This document shows positions 24,973 through 36,927 of a stretch of 64,000 bases of DNA, piece after piece. Each line of letters starts with the position of its first letter. Within the stretch, counting starts at the first letter, position 1. Location: the NCBI GenBank assembly GCA_003342815.1, contig PTEX01000032.1, positions 1,991,644 through 2,055,643 on the forward strand, in the 5' to 3' direction. Made by a program: the position numbers and the translations under genes. A model generated the notes under the pieces. It ran no database searches and was not told where the DNA came from. It saw nothing but the letters and a program-made list of their open reading frames with translations. The stretch comes from Eudromia elegans (taxonomy: Eukaryota; Chordata; Aves; Tinamiformes; Tinamidae).

Positions 24973-27900
24973 TAATTTGATACTTGAAATTTCAAGTGCA
25001 TGGCCTCTTTTTTTAACAGAGTCTGACACTACTGAAGCATATAACTCAGGGGCCGAGAAATGTTAACTGGGTTTTATTTTCCATTGTTAGAAAATGGATC
25101 ATCTGCTTCACCACCTACTTTCTGCTGTGTATTCAGTTAGTATCCAATTCCAGAACTCAGGTGTTTGTTAATATGATAAAATGTGTTTCTCCACTGCACC
25201 CTGCTCTTGCCCTATATTTAGTTGCCCTTGATAAGGCCTGCACTAGCAGCTTACCTAGTCTTTGGCTTCCCATATCGGATGTGTCCCTCAGAATCGTGAC
25301 CTACAAGGGACCAGGGCTTAGTTATGCGTTTTGAGGTAAGATTTGGTTTGTTTGGCTCTAGGATGAGCAGGACCAAGGGGAAGGAGTGGGGAAGCCATTC
25401 TCGGCACCTTCTCCACTCAGACACCACAGCAATTCCTACCCCGATGGCAGCAAAGCCAGCGGCTCCTCCTCCACTTGCTCCATCCGCATTGATTAGAGTG
25501 GAAAATGAGTAACTCCCATCACTCTCCATCTGAGACTGCTCCATCCAGCACGTGCTTACCCCTCTGCAGTTACCGCCTGGGAATCAGGCACTGCATCGTG
25601 GGCTTGCTGTTGGTCTCTGGCACCAGGTTAAAGGAGAAAAAAGGCAAAGTCACCCTGGGGTTTAGCAGAGCCCCCTCCTGGCTCCTGCCAACAGCCTGGG
25701 CCGGGGACACCAGCCCTTGGTGAGTGCGTGGCCAAGGCCCTGGTGCTGCCACCCGCATCCCCGAGCCCCTTCTGGATGCCACAGGCTGGACTGAAGCTGA
25801 TGTGGCAGCATGCACTTCAGCCTGAATCATAGCAGTCTTTAGCCCAAAAAGAAGGAATCTATCAAGATATAATGCTTTTTCCCCTCGTTTCTCTCTTCCT
25901 TACTTTCTCCGAGCAGAGGGAAGGGCAGATTATTTCAATTAAGAGCCTGTCACTGGCAATTGTGGGCAACCTTTCTTCTGCTCAGTGCAGCGGCTGCAGT
26001 TTTAAGTTTCTCGGGGCTTCTGTCAGGATCTAATTTTCAAGGTACTGTTGCCATGGCAGCAAGCTGGAATTTTAATCCGGTACCAAAGGTCAAGCCAGGT
26101 CACCAGTTTCAGTTCCTCTTCAATCTCCCCATAAAGAGCCACAAAAAGAAGCCGAGATAAAGGTCTGACCCAACAAAAAAATTCCCGGCTAGCATACAGC
26201 CACGCTAGAAACTATATGATTTGTATAGGCTTGCACATTCGTCTGCAACTATGGAAATGCACACTAAATCACATATGGGCAGGACCGGCTCACGTTCCTT
26301 TCCTTCCTTGCAAAAGCACAGGTATGTCCTTAAAACAGAGTTAAGTGCATGGACCTTATCAGAGATACCCAAAAAGCAAATACTGAAATGGAGATAAGAG
26401 GTAAACAGTGGTGAAAGAAATCCCTCTATTACTGGAGATATTTACTGCTTTTACAGCCGCGGAGGAGCCTGAGAGCTGCATTCACGTCCCTGCTGTCAAT
26501 AGCAGGAAGATTCCTCCACCTCTTCCAAGGCCTGTAAAGATCTTCCTCTGAAGCACTTTGACAAAACCAGACTTTCAGTGAGGGACCGTTTCTTGAAAGC
26601 TAAACCACCTTCCGATTTTGTTTACTATTTTTAAGAGGGAAAAGCTCCTGCGGAAATTAGGGAATACTTTTACATTTGTCAGTCTTCTGGAAGCCTGCTG
26701 CGTTTTCTGCTACATGGATGTTTATTAAATAATTGTTTGGCACCTGCTGGAGGAAAGTACCAACAACTCCCTCCTTCTCAAGGGCTGCATCTTGCTTTTG
26801 AGAAGCCACAGTTATAGCATTAGGAAGGTCTCAAAACACATCCTTCCAAGGTGCATGGAAACAAGTGAGGGAAGCAGCTCTTCCTCCAGGAATTTAAAGC
26901 AGTAATTAGCCCAGCAGTGGGGAATACTTCTCATTTTTATCATTTGGGAGGACCTATTTGTAATCTAAAGACATTCCAAATCTTTGGCTCCAAGGGCTGT
27001 CCGAAACAGAGGATAATGCAGTGACCGTGGCCCAGCCCCATGGGGTGTTGTGAGAACTTCGCTTCATAAAAAATAAGCCTTCTGGCCAGAAAATTGATAG
27101 GCTTTGGAGTCCTGCTGAGTCCTCAGCCCAAAGGATAATGGTAGCAATATAAGTTCCTCTGGATAGAAAGTGCAAAGCTGAGAAAAATGGGGTGGATTAT
27201 TGAGGTTGTCGGAGGGCTTCAGAGGAAAGATGCAAGGGATTAAGTGGCGATATTAGGAAGAGTGGCAGTTAGTCTTACCTAGGATATTTAGGACACAAAT
27301 TGGGAGTTTCGAGCCCAGCTTGGTATTACGACTTTCCTGGCAAAGACCATTCTTCTTTCAAGCTTATCACCCATTTCAAGTGATCACTATTTTGCCGCAT
27401 GACGCAGATGAATTGGGGTGAACATTTCCCCAGTTTGTCCCAGGCCACTTGAGCGTACTAAGCTAGTCAGATATGAGAGTAAAACCAAAAGGTCTGGAGC
27501 AAAGGGCATCAGGACGAACAAGGAGGGGAATGGCTTGGCTGTGAATCTGAAGCTTCCCAACAGGTGTGAGCTAAGAAAAGGGAGCAGGGTGAGGTCCAAG
27601 CTACAGAGAACAGAAAGTAAGAAAAAGAGGTTGCTTTACATACACTTTATCAGCAAACCCACAGCTCTGAAAACAAGCGGTGGGAGAGGTACTGACGGTG
27701 GTGGCTTCCTCCGCTCTACCCTGCTGCACGTTCTCAGAGTTACAGAGTACATTTGTTTTTTCCACAAGGAATGTTTGAAGTCATGCTAGTGTTCGGAAGT
27801 GATTCCATCCCACAGAAATGAAAATTGGAGGTCAGTCGGAGGCTGGCCTCAAGCCATGAAGGCACAACATATGCTGCTGCGCTGCTGGCTGGCTGCAGAA

Positions 27901-29763
27901 AAGCTTCTTAAACTCAGGGAAAACTGTGGCAATTTTGCAATCTTACTGGCTTATAAAATGGGAATGGATACGGAGTGGATAGGGAAATACATCCTGAATC
28001 CCAACACGTCCATGCGTGCTGTGTACCTGCCCATATTAACAGCAGCACGTTGTGTGATCACCATGCTGCAGTAGCATGCGTTTGGCTGTGATGCAGAAGG
28101 GCATCCTGCTCAAGTACAAAGTATTTCAACTGCTACCAGTTAGTTAGGGCAAATAAATGTTGAATTTTTAATGGGGCTTTATATAGTATCACAGGAAATT
28201 TAAATGCTTCAGTGCTCATTAAAGTTCCAATCAGCAAGGCTGGCAAGAATGCACTCGGTTAGTTTGTTTCAGGCATTCTTAAGGGCAGTAATTATATGAG
28301 TCTGTGATAGTCAAGAAAAATTATTCAACATTGATCAGCAAAATACAAGAGAATTCATTTAGCTCTGTTCACATAATCTTTTAAACTGATTTATAAACAT
28401 GTCAGGAGAAAAGATCATGAAAAAGAATGCATTAGGAAATAACTTTATTTTGACAGGGAGGTTAAACTGTATGTGAGCCAGCTGAATAATGAAAACAAAT
28501 TAAAAGTCTAATTTAGAAATTAGTTTGAATAATGGACTTATTTTCAAGAATACAGGGCTTTTAATTATGATATTGGGTTTTAACTTATTTAACAGCCGCT
28601 GAAATCTTTTGCGTCTATAGTTTGCTTCTATAGGCATCTGGCCATAGGAAATGCTTGTGTGTTTCAGTCCCAGTCAGTCAGTACTTTGTTAATAGGAGAA
28701 GCCTGCAGCAGTGTGGAACAAAAGGACACCGGCCCCCCTCATTATCATCGCTCCAGATCCCAGCTGATAACGCCCAAGAACTTATGTGGGCAAAAGGACG
28801 CAAAGCAAACTTCTGATTAACAAAACAAAACAAAAAATATGCAAGACGAAGGACATCTAATCAAAATGGACCTTTTTAATCTTCATTTTCTAGTTGTCCT
28901 TTTTATACGATGCACTGGAACTCTCTAAAGATTAACGGACCTCCAATTACTTGCCACGGTGTTTCACTTACCGTAATTTGTACACGGCACCGTAAGTCCC
29001 TCGTACCCCTGACTACCCCATTTCACCCACAGGGAAGATCTTTGGGGCTTCCTGAGGCTAACAAGCAGGCAGCACTTACTCTAACGACTACAGCTTGCCA
29101 CACACTTGCTAAGTGAAAATGAATGTACACCATAAAAGAAATCAGGCTATCAAAACTGTAGAATCAATTAACACTCGTCAAAAACTGTAATTAGAAATAC
29201 TAAAAGTACAGCTTCTTCAGTGTATTATATCTGGTCTAGCTTGTGACTGGAACTCAGATATACAGTTGGATACATCTCTTATTCCAGTTGGAGCTGAATT
29301 TTACGAGTTTTCGTTTCATATGATTAAGCTGGAAATTGTGCAATGATATTGAATGAACCTCATTAGAAAAAAAAAAATCCTTTCCAGGTTAAGAATTCAT
29401 CAGTGCTTCTTGATTTGAACATTCTGAATAACAACATTACTTGTTGTCGCATTATCCAATATACAATCCTTGGTGGAAAATCCCCTTGATGTCTGATTAC
29501 TCTTCCTAAGGACCTCATGCTGATTCATTTCAAACCGTGAATTACCTTTAATTCATAGCTCGAACACGCTGCCAAATTTTGTTTTCCGTGCTCCCAGGTG
29601 GCTGTCCCTAACACCGCGGAGAACCTCCAAAAAGCCATTAGACACTTCTGAAAAGTAGTTAGAAGTCAAGAAGCACATTTCCATTCCCAAACAGGCTTCC
29701 ATGAAGTGCTACAATAATCTTTGGGATTAGAAAAATACTGGCATTTACTGAAATATTTTTAGT

Positions 29764-29830
29764 CCCATGAAGTGAAATCCTGGCCCAGCTGAAGGCAGTG
29801 GCGAGCGCCTTTCGAAAAATCTGTGCAAAA
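29764..29830. repeat. Small palindromic old amniote repeat, copy C
   Basis: It reads gaaatcctggcccagctgaa followed by ggcagtggcgagcg. It aligns with the copy at 38070 (aaatcctg..gctga.g.ca.tggc) and with the consensus-like phrase 'gaaatcctggcccc.ttgaagtcaatggc'. Confidence 0.5.
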
Positions 29831-30049
29831 GGATCACATGGAGATTTTCAACTGCTTGCTTTGGTTTTGAGCCTACTGCATTGAAGTATTCTGTAGCCCC
29901 CGCACAGGTTGTGTATCATCAAACATGATGGATCGCAAAAATCCTATAAAGATAGAATGACTTGTTTTTGTCTGATCCATAAAAATTTGCTGCTCTAAGT
30001 TTTTAATGGTTTCCGGTAGTTCGCTGAGCCCATGAGAAGAACCTTTTAA

Positions 30050-30067
30050 TACTGTATTAATACAGTA
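30050..30067. repeat. 18-bp perfect palindrome
   Basis: tactgtattaatacagta is its own reverse complement. No repeat family was recognised. Confidence 0.85.
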
Positions 30068-31154
30068 AGTATAGGAAGTCATTTTATGACAAGGGAAGAA
30101 TATCATTATGATTACATTCTTCTTTTTAGCGAGGCTTTTATGGAAACTACCCAAGCCTACTCTGCAGTATGATTTCGAAACACAGGATGTGCTTGATTAA
30201 AAAGGTTCTGGGTAGTTTCCAGCTGGACAGAGGCCAAATGCTAACAACCAAACAGAACAAAAGAACTGCATGTTTGAGGACGACATACTTGCAGTGGTAA
30301 TTATATAACAGAAACCTAAGTCAAGAGTTGAGTGTGTACTCTTGAATTCATGGAACTTGACAGAAAATCCTTCTCAGTGCAATTGGTTGCACCTTATCTG
30401 TTCCTGCTTACTATGCTTCATACCAAACTAATCAGAGTAGACTGCTTGTAAACTGACTGCATGGTATCTAATCAATGGAGTTTTACAGTGGGTCTGAAGA
30501 CAAGATGGGAAGCCAAGTGCCATAGTTTTACACAACCTGATTTCAGCTACACACACACAAGTTCAAAAATCTCACTTTCAGCAATTTTGAGCAGAAATTC
30601 TTTTAAATGCATCACTTAAATCAGTCAGGGTCACTCAGGTACAATGCAGGTGCAGAATTTAGACCAGATCCCAAATACTCGACCTACTATTTGCCTTGCT
30701 GCATAGCACTGGGTGTTCGGTTTCTCAACCATGTGCACATGACATAATACACTAAGTGCTTATACACTAAATGCCTTTCATCCGTAAGAGATTGAAAGTC
30801 ATGTTTCAGAAAGCTTTACTTGAGACAAGTTAGGCCACAGCATAACCACTAGTCATATGTATTGCATCACCTTCCAAAAGCAAGACATTGGGAGATGAAT
30901 CCACCTCGCAGTATGTGGTCTCTCATCTTTCCCCTAGAAGTAGATGCCCAAATCATTATCTTACAAAGCTCACACATCCCTTCAGCTCTGTATTCTACAA
31001 CGACGATGTTCCTACATCTGAGTTTGTAATGACATCCAGGCAGCCTTACCGCTGGCGCAGAGGACATCATCACAGAGGCAAGGCATCTTTGCTTGGCCAA
31101 ACTTGCATGTCAACTAAACCATTTGGAGAATAGTCCTTACTTACATAGAACAGT

Positions 31155-31170
31155 CCTTTTAGCTAAAAGG
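31155..31170. repeat. 16-bp perfect palindrome
   Basis: ccttttagctaaaagg is its own reverse complement. A near repeat of its right half (ctaaaaagg) follows directly. Confidence 0.85.
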
Positions 31171-32286
31171 CTAAAAAGGCTCTTACAAAGAACATAAACA
31201 CAAAACCAGTCAGGTTTGCTCAAGCTGAAATAGTGATAGCAGATCCCATTGACAAAATTCAGGAGGAATCGGTAGGGGATTCATGTTTGAAACCAGTGGT
31301 AAGATCATGCTGTGTGATCGACAGGGTAACTACAAGTGTTACTGGGGATAAGCAGGACTGTAATTTTACTCACATGCTCTAATATCCCTGAAAACTGTCC
31401 AGTATTAGACAGATTAAATCCTCCCTAATACAACTGCAATTTGATAAATACTATATTATTAAAATACACAACGACTGCAGGATCTCTAAACCTATCCGGG
31501 TTTATTTGGATCACATTGTATACCTGTAACTACTTGATGATACCTTTTTTTTTTCCTTACCTACTCTCCTTTTTTCCGATGTTTTAATTTCATCATGCCC
31601 AACTATGTTCTCAAGTAGGTAATTCCCATTGAAAGTGATGGTAACTACACACACAGATCTAAAGAAACAAATTGGCCTTGTAATACCAAGTCTCGCAGTG
31701 GACTGACTGCCTCCGAACCTCCCCAAGCGCTATGGAAATCCTTGGAAGTTGCCTTAATAATTTTTCTCTAGTAAAAGAGGAAAAGTGATAGTAATGGGTT
31801 AGCTGATCTTCATTTGGAAGCTAAAAATAAAAGTAGCTTTATTGCAGCTCTGATCTCTCATGTGTAAAATCTATCACCTACCATAAGAAGGCAGTTCATT
31901 GCTGCAGAAACCTGATTGATAGTGCTGGAACTTTAGATCAAGCAGCAGAACAGAGAGCAACTGGTTCATAAAATGTACTCAGTGTCTTTGGGTTTTATAT
32001 CAGGCTTCCTATAGAGAGCTTTGGTCCCATTAAATGCACTATATACCACTGAGCTCTGAAGCACTGTTCTTTTGAAATGCAGCTTATAACTATAAACCAT
32101 GATTGACAAGTCTATTACTGTTGGTTACAAACTATTAAAATATTGTATTTTATGGTATACTCACTAACTTTTTTCCACAGTGGAATCCAAATACAGCAGC
32201 TTTAGGAGAAAAATCATTTTAAGACGTAATACTATATATCTTCTGGTTTTTTTCTTTTTTAACTAGAGAATGTGCTTCATGTTTGG

Positions 32287-32306
32287 ATAGGACCAAATGG
32301 TCCTAT
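32287..32306. repeat. Perfect 9-bp inverted repeat, 2-nt centre
   Basis: ataggacca and tggtcctat flank aa. No known element was recognised. Confidence 0.8.
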
Positions 32307-33166
32307 GTTAGATGGGATGCTCTTAAATGAAATGTTAGATATTCTTAAAATGAACGCATCCATTCCATTAACAAGAACAGTGGGTCTAGCTGGTTAGATT
32401 CTTTAAAAAATAACAGCAGTCATTACCAGAAATAAAAATCGCAGGGAGGGAGAACTAATTCAAGAGTAACTTTGGTAAATAAACACTACAAATGCTATTC
32501 AAATTATTATTTATAAACAAACATATTTATTTATTATTAGCATTCTTACCTAGTTCGAATTCAATCTGAAGAAATGATATTTTATTTTGAGTTTAATTAG
32601 ATGTTTAACATAGTTTTGTAAAGCTTTACTCTGGGAACTAGCTTTACTCGAATGTGTGCTTCCCTGATGTGACTTTACTCCTAAAGAACTCAGCCTCCAG
32701 AGCCTGGTGGAGCTGGGACACCCACAACCTTGTCCCAGCTTTGTCACTGGCTTCTTTCGTGGTCACAGAACCGCAGCTAGTCCTTGTCTGCTCACAAATT
32801 TGCACTAGTTTAAAAATCAGTATATCTAAATTATTTTTATGGTTATATAGATATTTCTGCATAGTTTTTTTCTCTCCCTATATGGATTTAGTTTAAATTG
32901 TGTCTTTAGCAGATTAAGGGGACCCACTAGAATAATTTTGAAGCCATTTTAAATGAACACACTGTATTTACACAAGCCGCAGTTAAGCAAATGCAGTTCT
33001 GCACTCAGTACTTTACCACCATTTGAGTCGTAAAAAATCACAGCTCTGAACCAAAATTGGACCAACACGTTTATGTCTCAAGTAAGTATCAAAACAACCA
33101 CCTGCTTTTCAAGATCATTATATAACTCATATCCACAAACTAGTTTGAAACTCTGCAGTAAAAATT

Positions 33167-33194
33167 AAAAAAAAAAAAGAAAAAAAAGAAAAAG
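33167..33194. repeat. A-rich tract with single G interruptions
   Basis: Runs of A broken by two G. On the AFF3 sense strand it is a T-rich run, lying beyond the 52-nt mini-exon donor and without evident splicing use. Confidence 0.85.
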
Positions 33195-33790
33195 TGCAGT
33201 CTCAACTGACTGCCACATTTTTTTTTTCCATTTTACACCAGAGTAGCACCAAAGAAAAATGGTTTGACACGGTGGAGAATTAGCACTTCCACAATTTTCA
33301 ACTGTCATATTTATAGATCAGCTGTGATTTTCATCTGAGTGTATAAAATTCAAGTCCTGCTTTTCAGTAACAAAACCCATAATTGTTCTGTACGACGTGT
33401 TTTACTCTCCCTCACTATATAAATGCTACAATTCTTGCATCATCTGCTCATTGGGTTGCATTTTCTGTTTTAAGAGGTTTAGTATCTGGTGAGAGAAACA
33501 TATAAGTGATTTAATTTCGTCAAGCTGTACAACTAAAATCAGCATTATTTCTGCTTAATAAACTCATCTTTCATACGTACCTTTGTTAGCTAATGCTTAG
33601 AAAGAAGATACAGTAATAAGCACTGAAAATATAAAACTGGTTTATGGATAATTTTTAAGCACCACTGAGAACACCTGAACACCAGGACAATATTACGAGT
33701 GAGCTACATTTTAGCTGCCTTTGGAAAAACAAGCTCCTTCTTTATGATAATTTTAAATCAAGATTTAAAGCTGCAAATAATAATACTTAC

Positions 33791-33842
33791 GACTTTTGTG
33801 GCACTGACTTTGTTGCAACTTTCCCTGCTGGATCACTCCACT
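33791..33842 (-). CDS. AFF3: AFF3 coding mini-exon (KWSDPAGKVATKSVPQKS)
   Basis: This 52-nt exon is separated from the previous mini-exon by an intron of only 255 nt. It enters in phase 1 and leaves in phase 2. With the borrowed A it reads K-WSDPAGKVATKSVPQK, and its last two bases TC plus the A of the next exon make Ser. The acceptor is tttcctttgtttgcag and the donor is GTC|gtaagt, a strong match at +1 to +6. It corresponds to the variable linker that family members carry between the ALF block and the acidic MLEDDL/MLKDDL motif. It is basic and Ser/Lys-rich, with no recognisable fold. The exact phase match on both sides makes it convincing although the peptide itself is poorly conserved. Confidence 0.9.
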
Positions 33843-34097
33843 CTGCAAACAAAGGAAACACATTTTCAAATGTCAAAAGATTACTGTAGAATTAAAATGC
33901 ACCCAAAGCTGTCAGCCCATCTAATTATACTTGGTTTCACAACATGCCACAATGCATAACATGTAATAAAAAATGGAACTGATCTGCTTTAGCACCACAG
34001 AAATTAATTTTTCAGCCTTTGTTTTAACGATGTTAAGTAGGGGAAAAAAAAATACACCCAGCCCTGACTTGTAGGACTAAGGATGATGAAGACCTAC
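33843..34097 (-). other. AFF3: AFF3 short intron (255 nt)
   Basis: Donor gtaggt at 34097 and acceptor tttgcag ending at 33843. It contains an internal pyrimidine-rich run on the sense strand near 34030-34050, but nothing else is visible. It is far smaller than its neighbours (2.7 kb and 33 kb). Confidence 0.88.
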
Positions 34098-34134
34098 TTT
34101 GTACATTGTATCCTGAGGTCAGATGTTGGGAGTC
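34098..34134 (-). CDS. AFF3: AFF3 coding mini-exon (DSQHLTSGYNVQ)
   Basis: This 37-nt exon encodes DSQHLTSGYNVQ plus the first base of a Lys codon (phase 0 in, phase 1 out). The acceptor is strong (ttgtgttctttttcgtag). The donor is AAA|gtaggt. The family pattern after the EMTHSW block is (D/E)SQHxxSG, which this matches. The single leftover A joins AG at the start of the next exon to make Lys, and that agreement of phase is the main evidence for the donor choice. A donor 4 nt further on (GTAG|gtcttc) would break frame with the next exon. The exon is too short to appear as an open frame of its own. It was found by reading downstream from the ALF exon for a D/E-S-Q start. Confidence 0.92.
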
Positions 34135-36840
34135 CTACGAAAAAGAACACAAAAAATGTCAGTATTAGTTAAATGAATTGGAGAAGGTAAGACATATTTT
34201 TTGCTTGCAGATTAAGGGTGTTTGGCATTACACAAACAGGGAAGGAGACTGCACAGAGAAGGCACCGTGTGACTCTTATGCAACACCAGTGACATGAGTT
34301 TAAAAAAATAACACCATTAACTGTGGCGATGGAGCAGCACGGAGGGCCACTTTCACAGTTCAGACAGGAGCTGCTGTAAATCTACATCCTCGCTCTGCAC
34401 AGATTTGCACCAGCAGCAGTCTGGCACTGTCAAGTCTTGGCTATGGACATGTGTGCGAGGCATCTGTGCTGCAAAATTCAGTCCATCGCACGAAGGTGGC
34501 TACGCATTAAATTCAGTGCCACTGCCTTCTCTTTTGATCTTGTTGTCAGAAAATACAGGAACCTTTTATTAACAGTCACAGTGATTTCATTTGAGCTGCG
34601 AATGTAGGATTTGATAGAGACATGGGAGGCTGATCTCCACCTCATGGAAATTTGAGCAAATCCAGTGCAATCGATGGAAGTACAGCAGCTGCACACAAGC
34701 AAAGGACGCGGCCGCATCGCCGAGCGTGCTAATGCTGCGACTCCCTTTGACTCACAATAACAACTGAGCTGCTCCTTAATGTTACTGTTTTCTTGCTTAG
34801 TTTTTCCCTAGGCTTTACAGTCCACAGGGATTGTAATCAGCTTTCCTTCCAAGCAGAGTTTGATGATTTGAAATTAAGGTGTTATTTACAACCCAGTCTT
34901 ACAGCCAGGCACTACTCTGCTGGAAGTGTTACTTCTGTAGGATGTTAAAGTCATTAAAGTCCTCACTGCACTTCCTCTCAGGGCATTATTAGTTCCTAAT
35001 ATTGTACTGTGTTGTCAGTCAGTCCCTTGTGAAGTAAATCATGCCCTAAGAGTAAAACTGGCACTTTAAATTTGAATGTCAAAAGGATTAATTGTTCTGA
35101 TAAGTTCCACCTTTTTATCACACATTTTAACAAACATTTCTCTTGAGGATACTTAGATGTTTTAGTTAAGTCGAGAATCTCTAGTAGAGCCTCGTTTTGG
35201 CTTTATGGCTGTACAAACTACCCGGGTTGTGTCTAAGAAGCAACAATTTGGCTAGCTAGAATTAATTTAGTGTTATGTTCTGAAGAGACACATTCTGTTG
35301 CATTTTTCTACAGCAAAACTAACACACTCAGAAACATTTATGTGCTTGCCTGTTTCCTGAAATGCTAGTTTAAAAAGCTCTAATTTATATTTTATATTAG
35401 AGTCATATGGTCAACAATTTTAAGATCAACATTTAACCTGCCCAGAAATGATTAACTTTGATGTGGATCTTAAAAGTTCAAAGAAAACTTAATAGGAACA
35501 GAAAAAGAAAACAAAGCAAGTTTTTAGTATCTCTGAGCCCGTGATTATATTGCGCTGTTAAGATAGTGGCAGTCTGCAGGACATAGACCTGTTTATGTAG
35601 AGCCCATAAAAATGCAGCATTAAATTAAGAGACAGTATAAATTACAAAAATAAAGCTTCCAGTGGGCCAAAGCTCAACCATCACTTACATATGCATCCAC
35701 ATAGGTCTGTCCGCCTTCACCTAAATGGGTTCAACTGACTTTAACCAGATTTACAGTGAGGATTAAATCCTTGTATGATTATGACTGATGATGCTTAATG
35801 CAAAAGCAGTTAACTGATACGGGGAGTGCCGAAGCAGTAACAATCACTTGCTCTTAAAATAAGGCATTGTAGGCACCAGCTTTGTTTTTAAAGGAGCCAT
35901 AGATGCTTCTAATTTCATGTGATTTCCAATTAAGTATGGAGGCTGCATTTCAGACAGGGGAATATCTGCCAAACAGATAAAATCAGTAAGGAGAAAATCA
36001 CATTCCAGCTTCTAAAACAGGATATGATCGCTTGAACCATGATGTCAAGCAGTACCAGCACAGCTCTGTGAGTGATTTTCTAAGACCCTGCCTCTAGAAA
36101 GAAACTTTGATGTAGGCCCATGTCAGAGCAGTGTAGTTTTCCACCCCAGGGAAGATCTCCCATCCCCAGACATCATCAGCTCATTGCTTTGGTATCGACT
36201 GCCTTTGGTGGGAGCTCTAGTGCTAACTGTGCTACCAGACTCGTAGCCAGAAGGCAACAACAGAATGTGGGCTCAAGACATGTTCAAATTACTGTGGCTT
36301 AACACTTCACTGCATGTCAGGTGAACGGCAGCAACTCTCCAGGCTTGGGAAGGGCAGTGCTTTTAACACAGCAAATACTAGGGATCGCATCTGTACAGCT
36401 CTCTGTCTGCTGGTACTCGGGGCGTGCAAGCAGGCAGCCGCCACGGCTCTGTTCACATGGAGGAACTTTTTAAAGGCCAACTAATTTGATTAGGCAGCCT
36501 AAACCTCATCAAGCAGTCAATCATCGGGAGGAACAGAGAACCATTTAGCCATGGCATTACACAAATAATGATGAAAGAAAAATAAACAAATAAAGTATGT
36601 TGTACTTATGCAGAAGGACTCTTACAAAAACAAAGATAAGGTTCACTTTCCCTCTGCTATAGCTTTTGTAGCTTTAAACAAGCAACTCTACTAGCTACAA
36701 CAGTTTGATTGGGAATTTCCAACTAAAAATAGTCTTACAAACTTCTGAAAATGGAACCAATTACAAAAATAAACTCTCCAGCGAAGAACACTCAACAGAA
36801 CAGCATGTTTATCAGATCACTGTTGATAGCCTACTTGTAC
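34135..36840 (-). other. AFF3: AFF3 intron (2.7 kb)
   Basis: Bounded by the weak donor gtacaa (36840) and the strong acceptor at 34135. It includes a small CpG cluster near 34685-34735 containing a NotI-type gcggccgc. No repeat family or RNA gene was recognised. The 60-79-codon open frames here show no family resemblance. Confidence 0.85.
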
Positions 36841-36927
36841 CTTGCTTGGGATAGAAAACTTGCTCTGCTCAGCCTTGCCAGGAGTGTGAATAGCAGTAAG
36901 AGGAGGAGGCCAGGAATGGGTCATCTC
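36841..36927 (-). CDS. AFF3: AFF3 coding exon, ALF-domain core ([16 protein letters not shown])
   Basis: This 87-nt exon encodes 29 residues, opening [16 protein letters not shown] and continuing [13 protein letters not shown]. It is phase 0 at both ends. The acceptor sits behind a long pyrimidine tract (ttttttctctttcctag). The donor is AAG|gtacaa, weaker than the other donors because positions +4 and +5 are not consensus. The motif is the most conserved block of the AF4/FMR2 family (ALF domain). In AF4 this region is linked to SIAH E3-ligase binding and protein turnover. From memory, AFF2 has EMTWLPPLSAIQAP here, whereas AFF1, AFF3 and AFF4 have the HSWPPPL form, so AFF2 is unlikely. The next exon is 2.7 kb downstream and the previous one 19.8 kb upstream. 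Confidence 0.96.

Larger units (their letters stand above)
641..33790 (-). other. AFF3: AFF3 intron (33.15 kb)
   Basis: The intron runs from donor gtaagt at 33790 to the acceptor at 641. Contents: a CR1 LINE at 1010-1422; CpG-dense patches near 5590-5660, 8141-8406, 19145-19330 and 24005-24180; a MIR-like relic at 18969-19095; small palindromic old repeats at 17470, 18195 and 29764, and possibly 24914; poly-A tracts at 15645 and 17597; shorter A or T runs near 9093, 10444, 13456, 18434, 23734, 29367 and 33167; CA-rich DNA at 14819-14842; and inverted repeats at 3501, 13914, 20337-20384, 22581-22678, 30050, 31155 and 32287. I see no exon with AFF-family sequence. The stretches 1423-5590, 8410-13900, 25000-29700 and 30070-31150 hold nothing I can name. 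Confidence 0.85.

Noticed and set aside
27799..28074. 91-codon plus-strand frame with a plausible-looking protein
   Set aside because: Nothing recognised, no intron or retrocopy signs and no adjacent poly-A tract. Treated as chance.
34091..34097. Alternative donor for the 37-nt exon four bases further (gtcttc)
   Set aside because: It would leave two bases of a codon and break the frame with the 52-nt exon. The gtaggt donor restores frame exactly.
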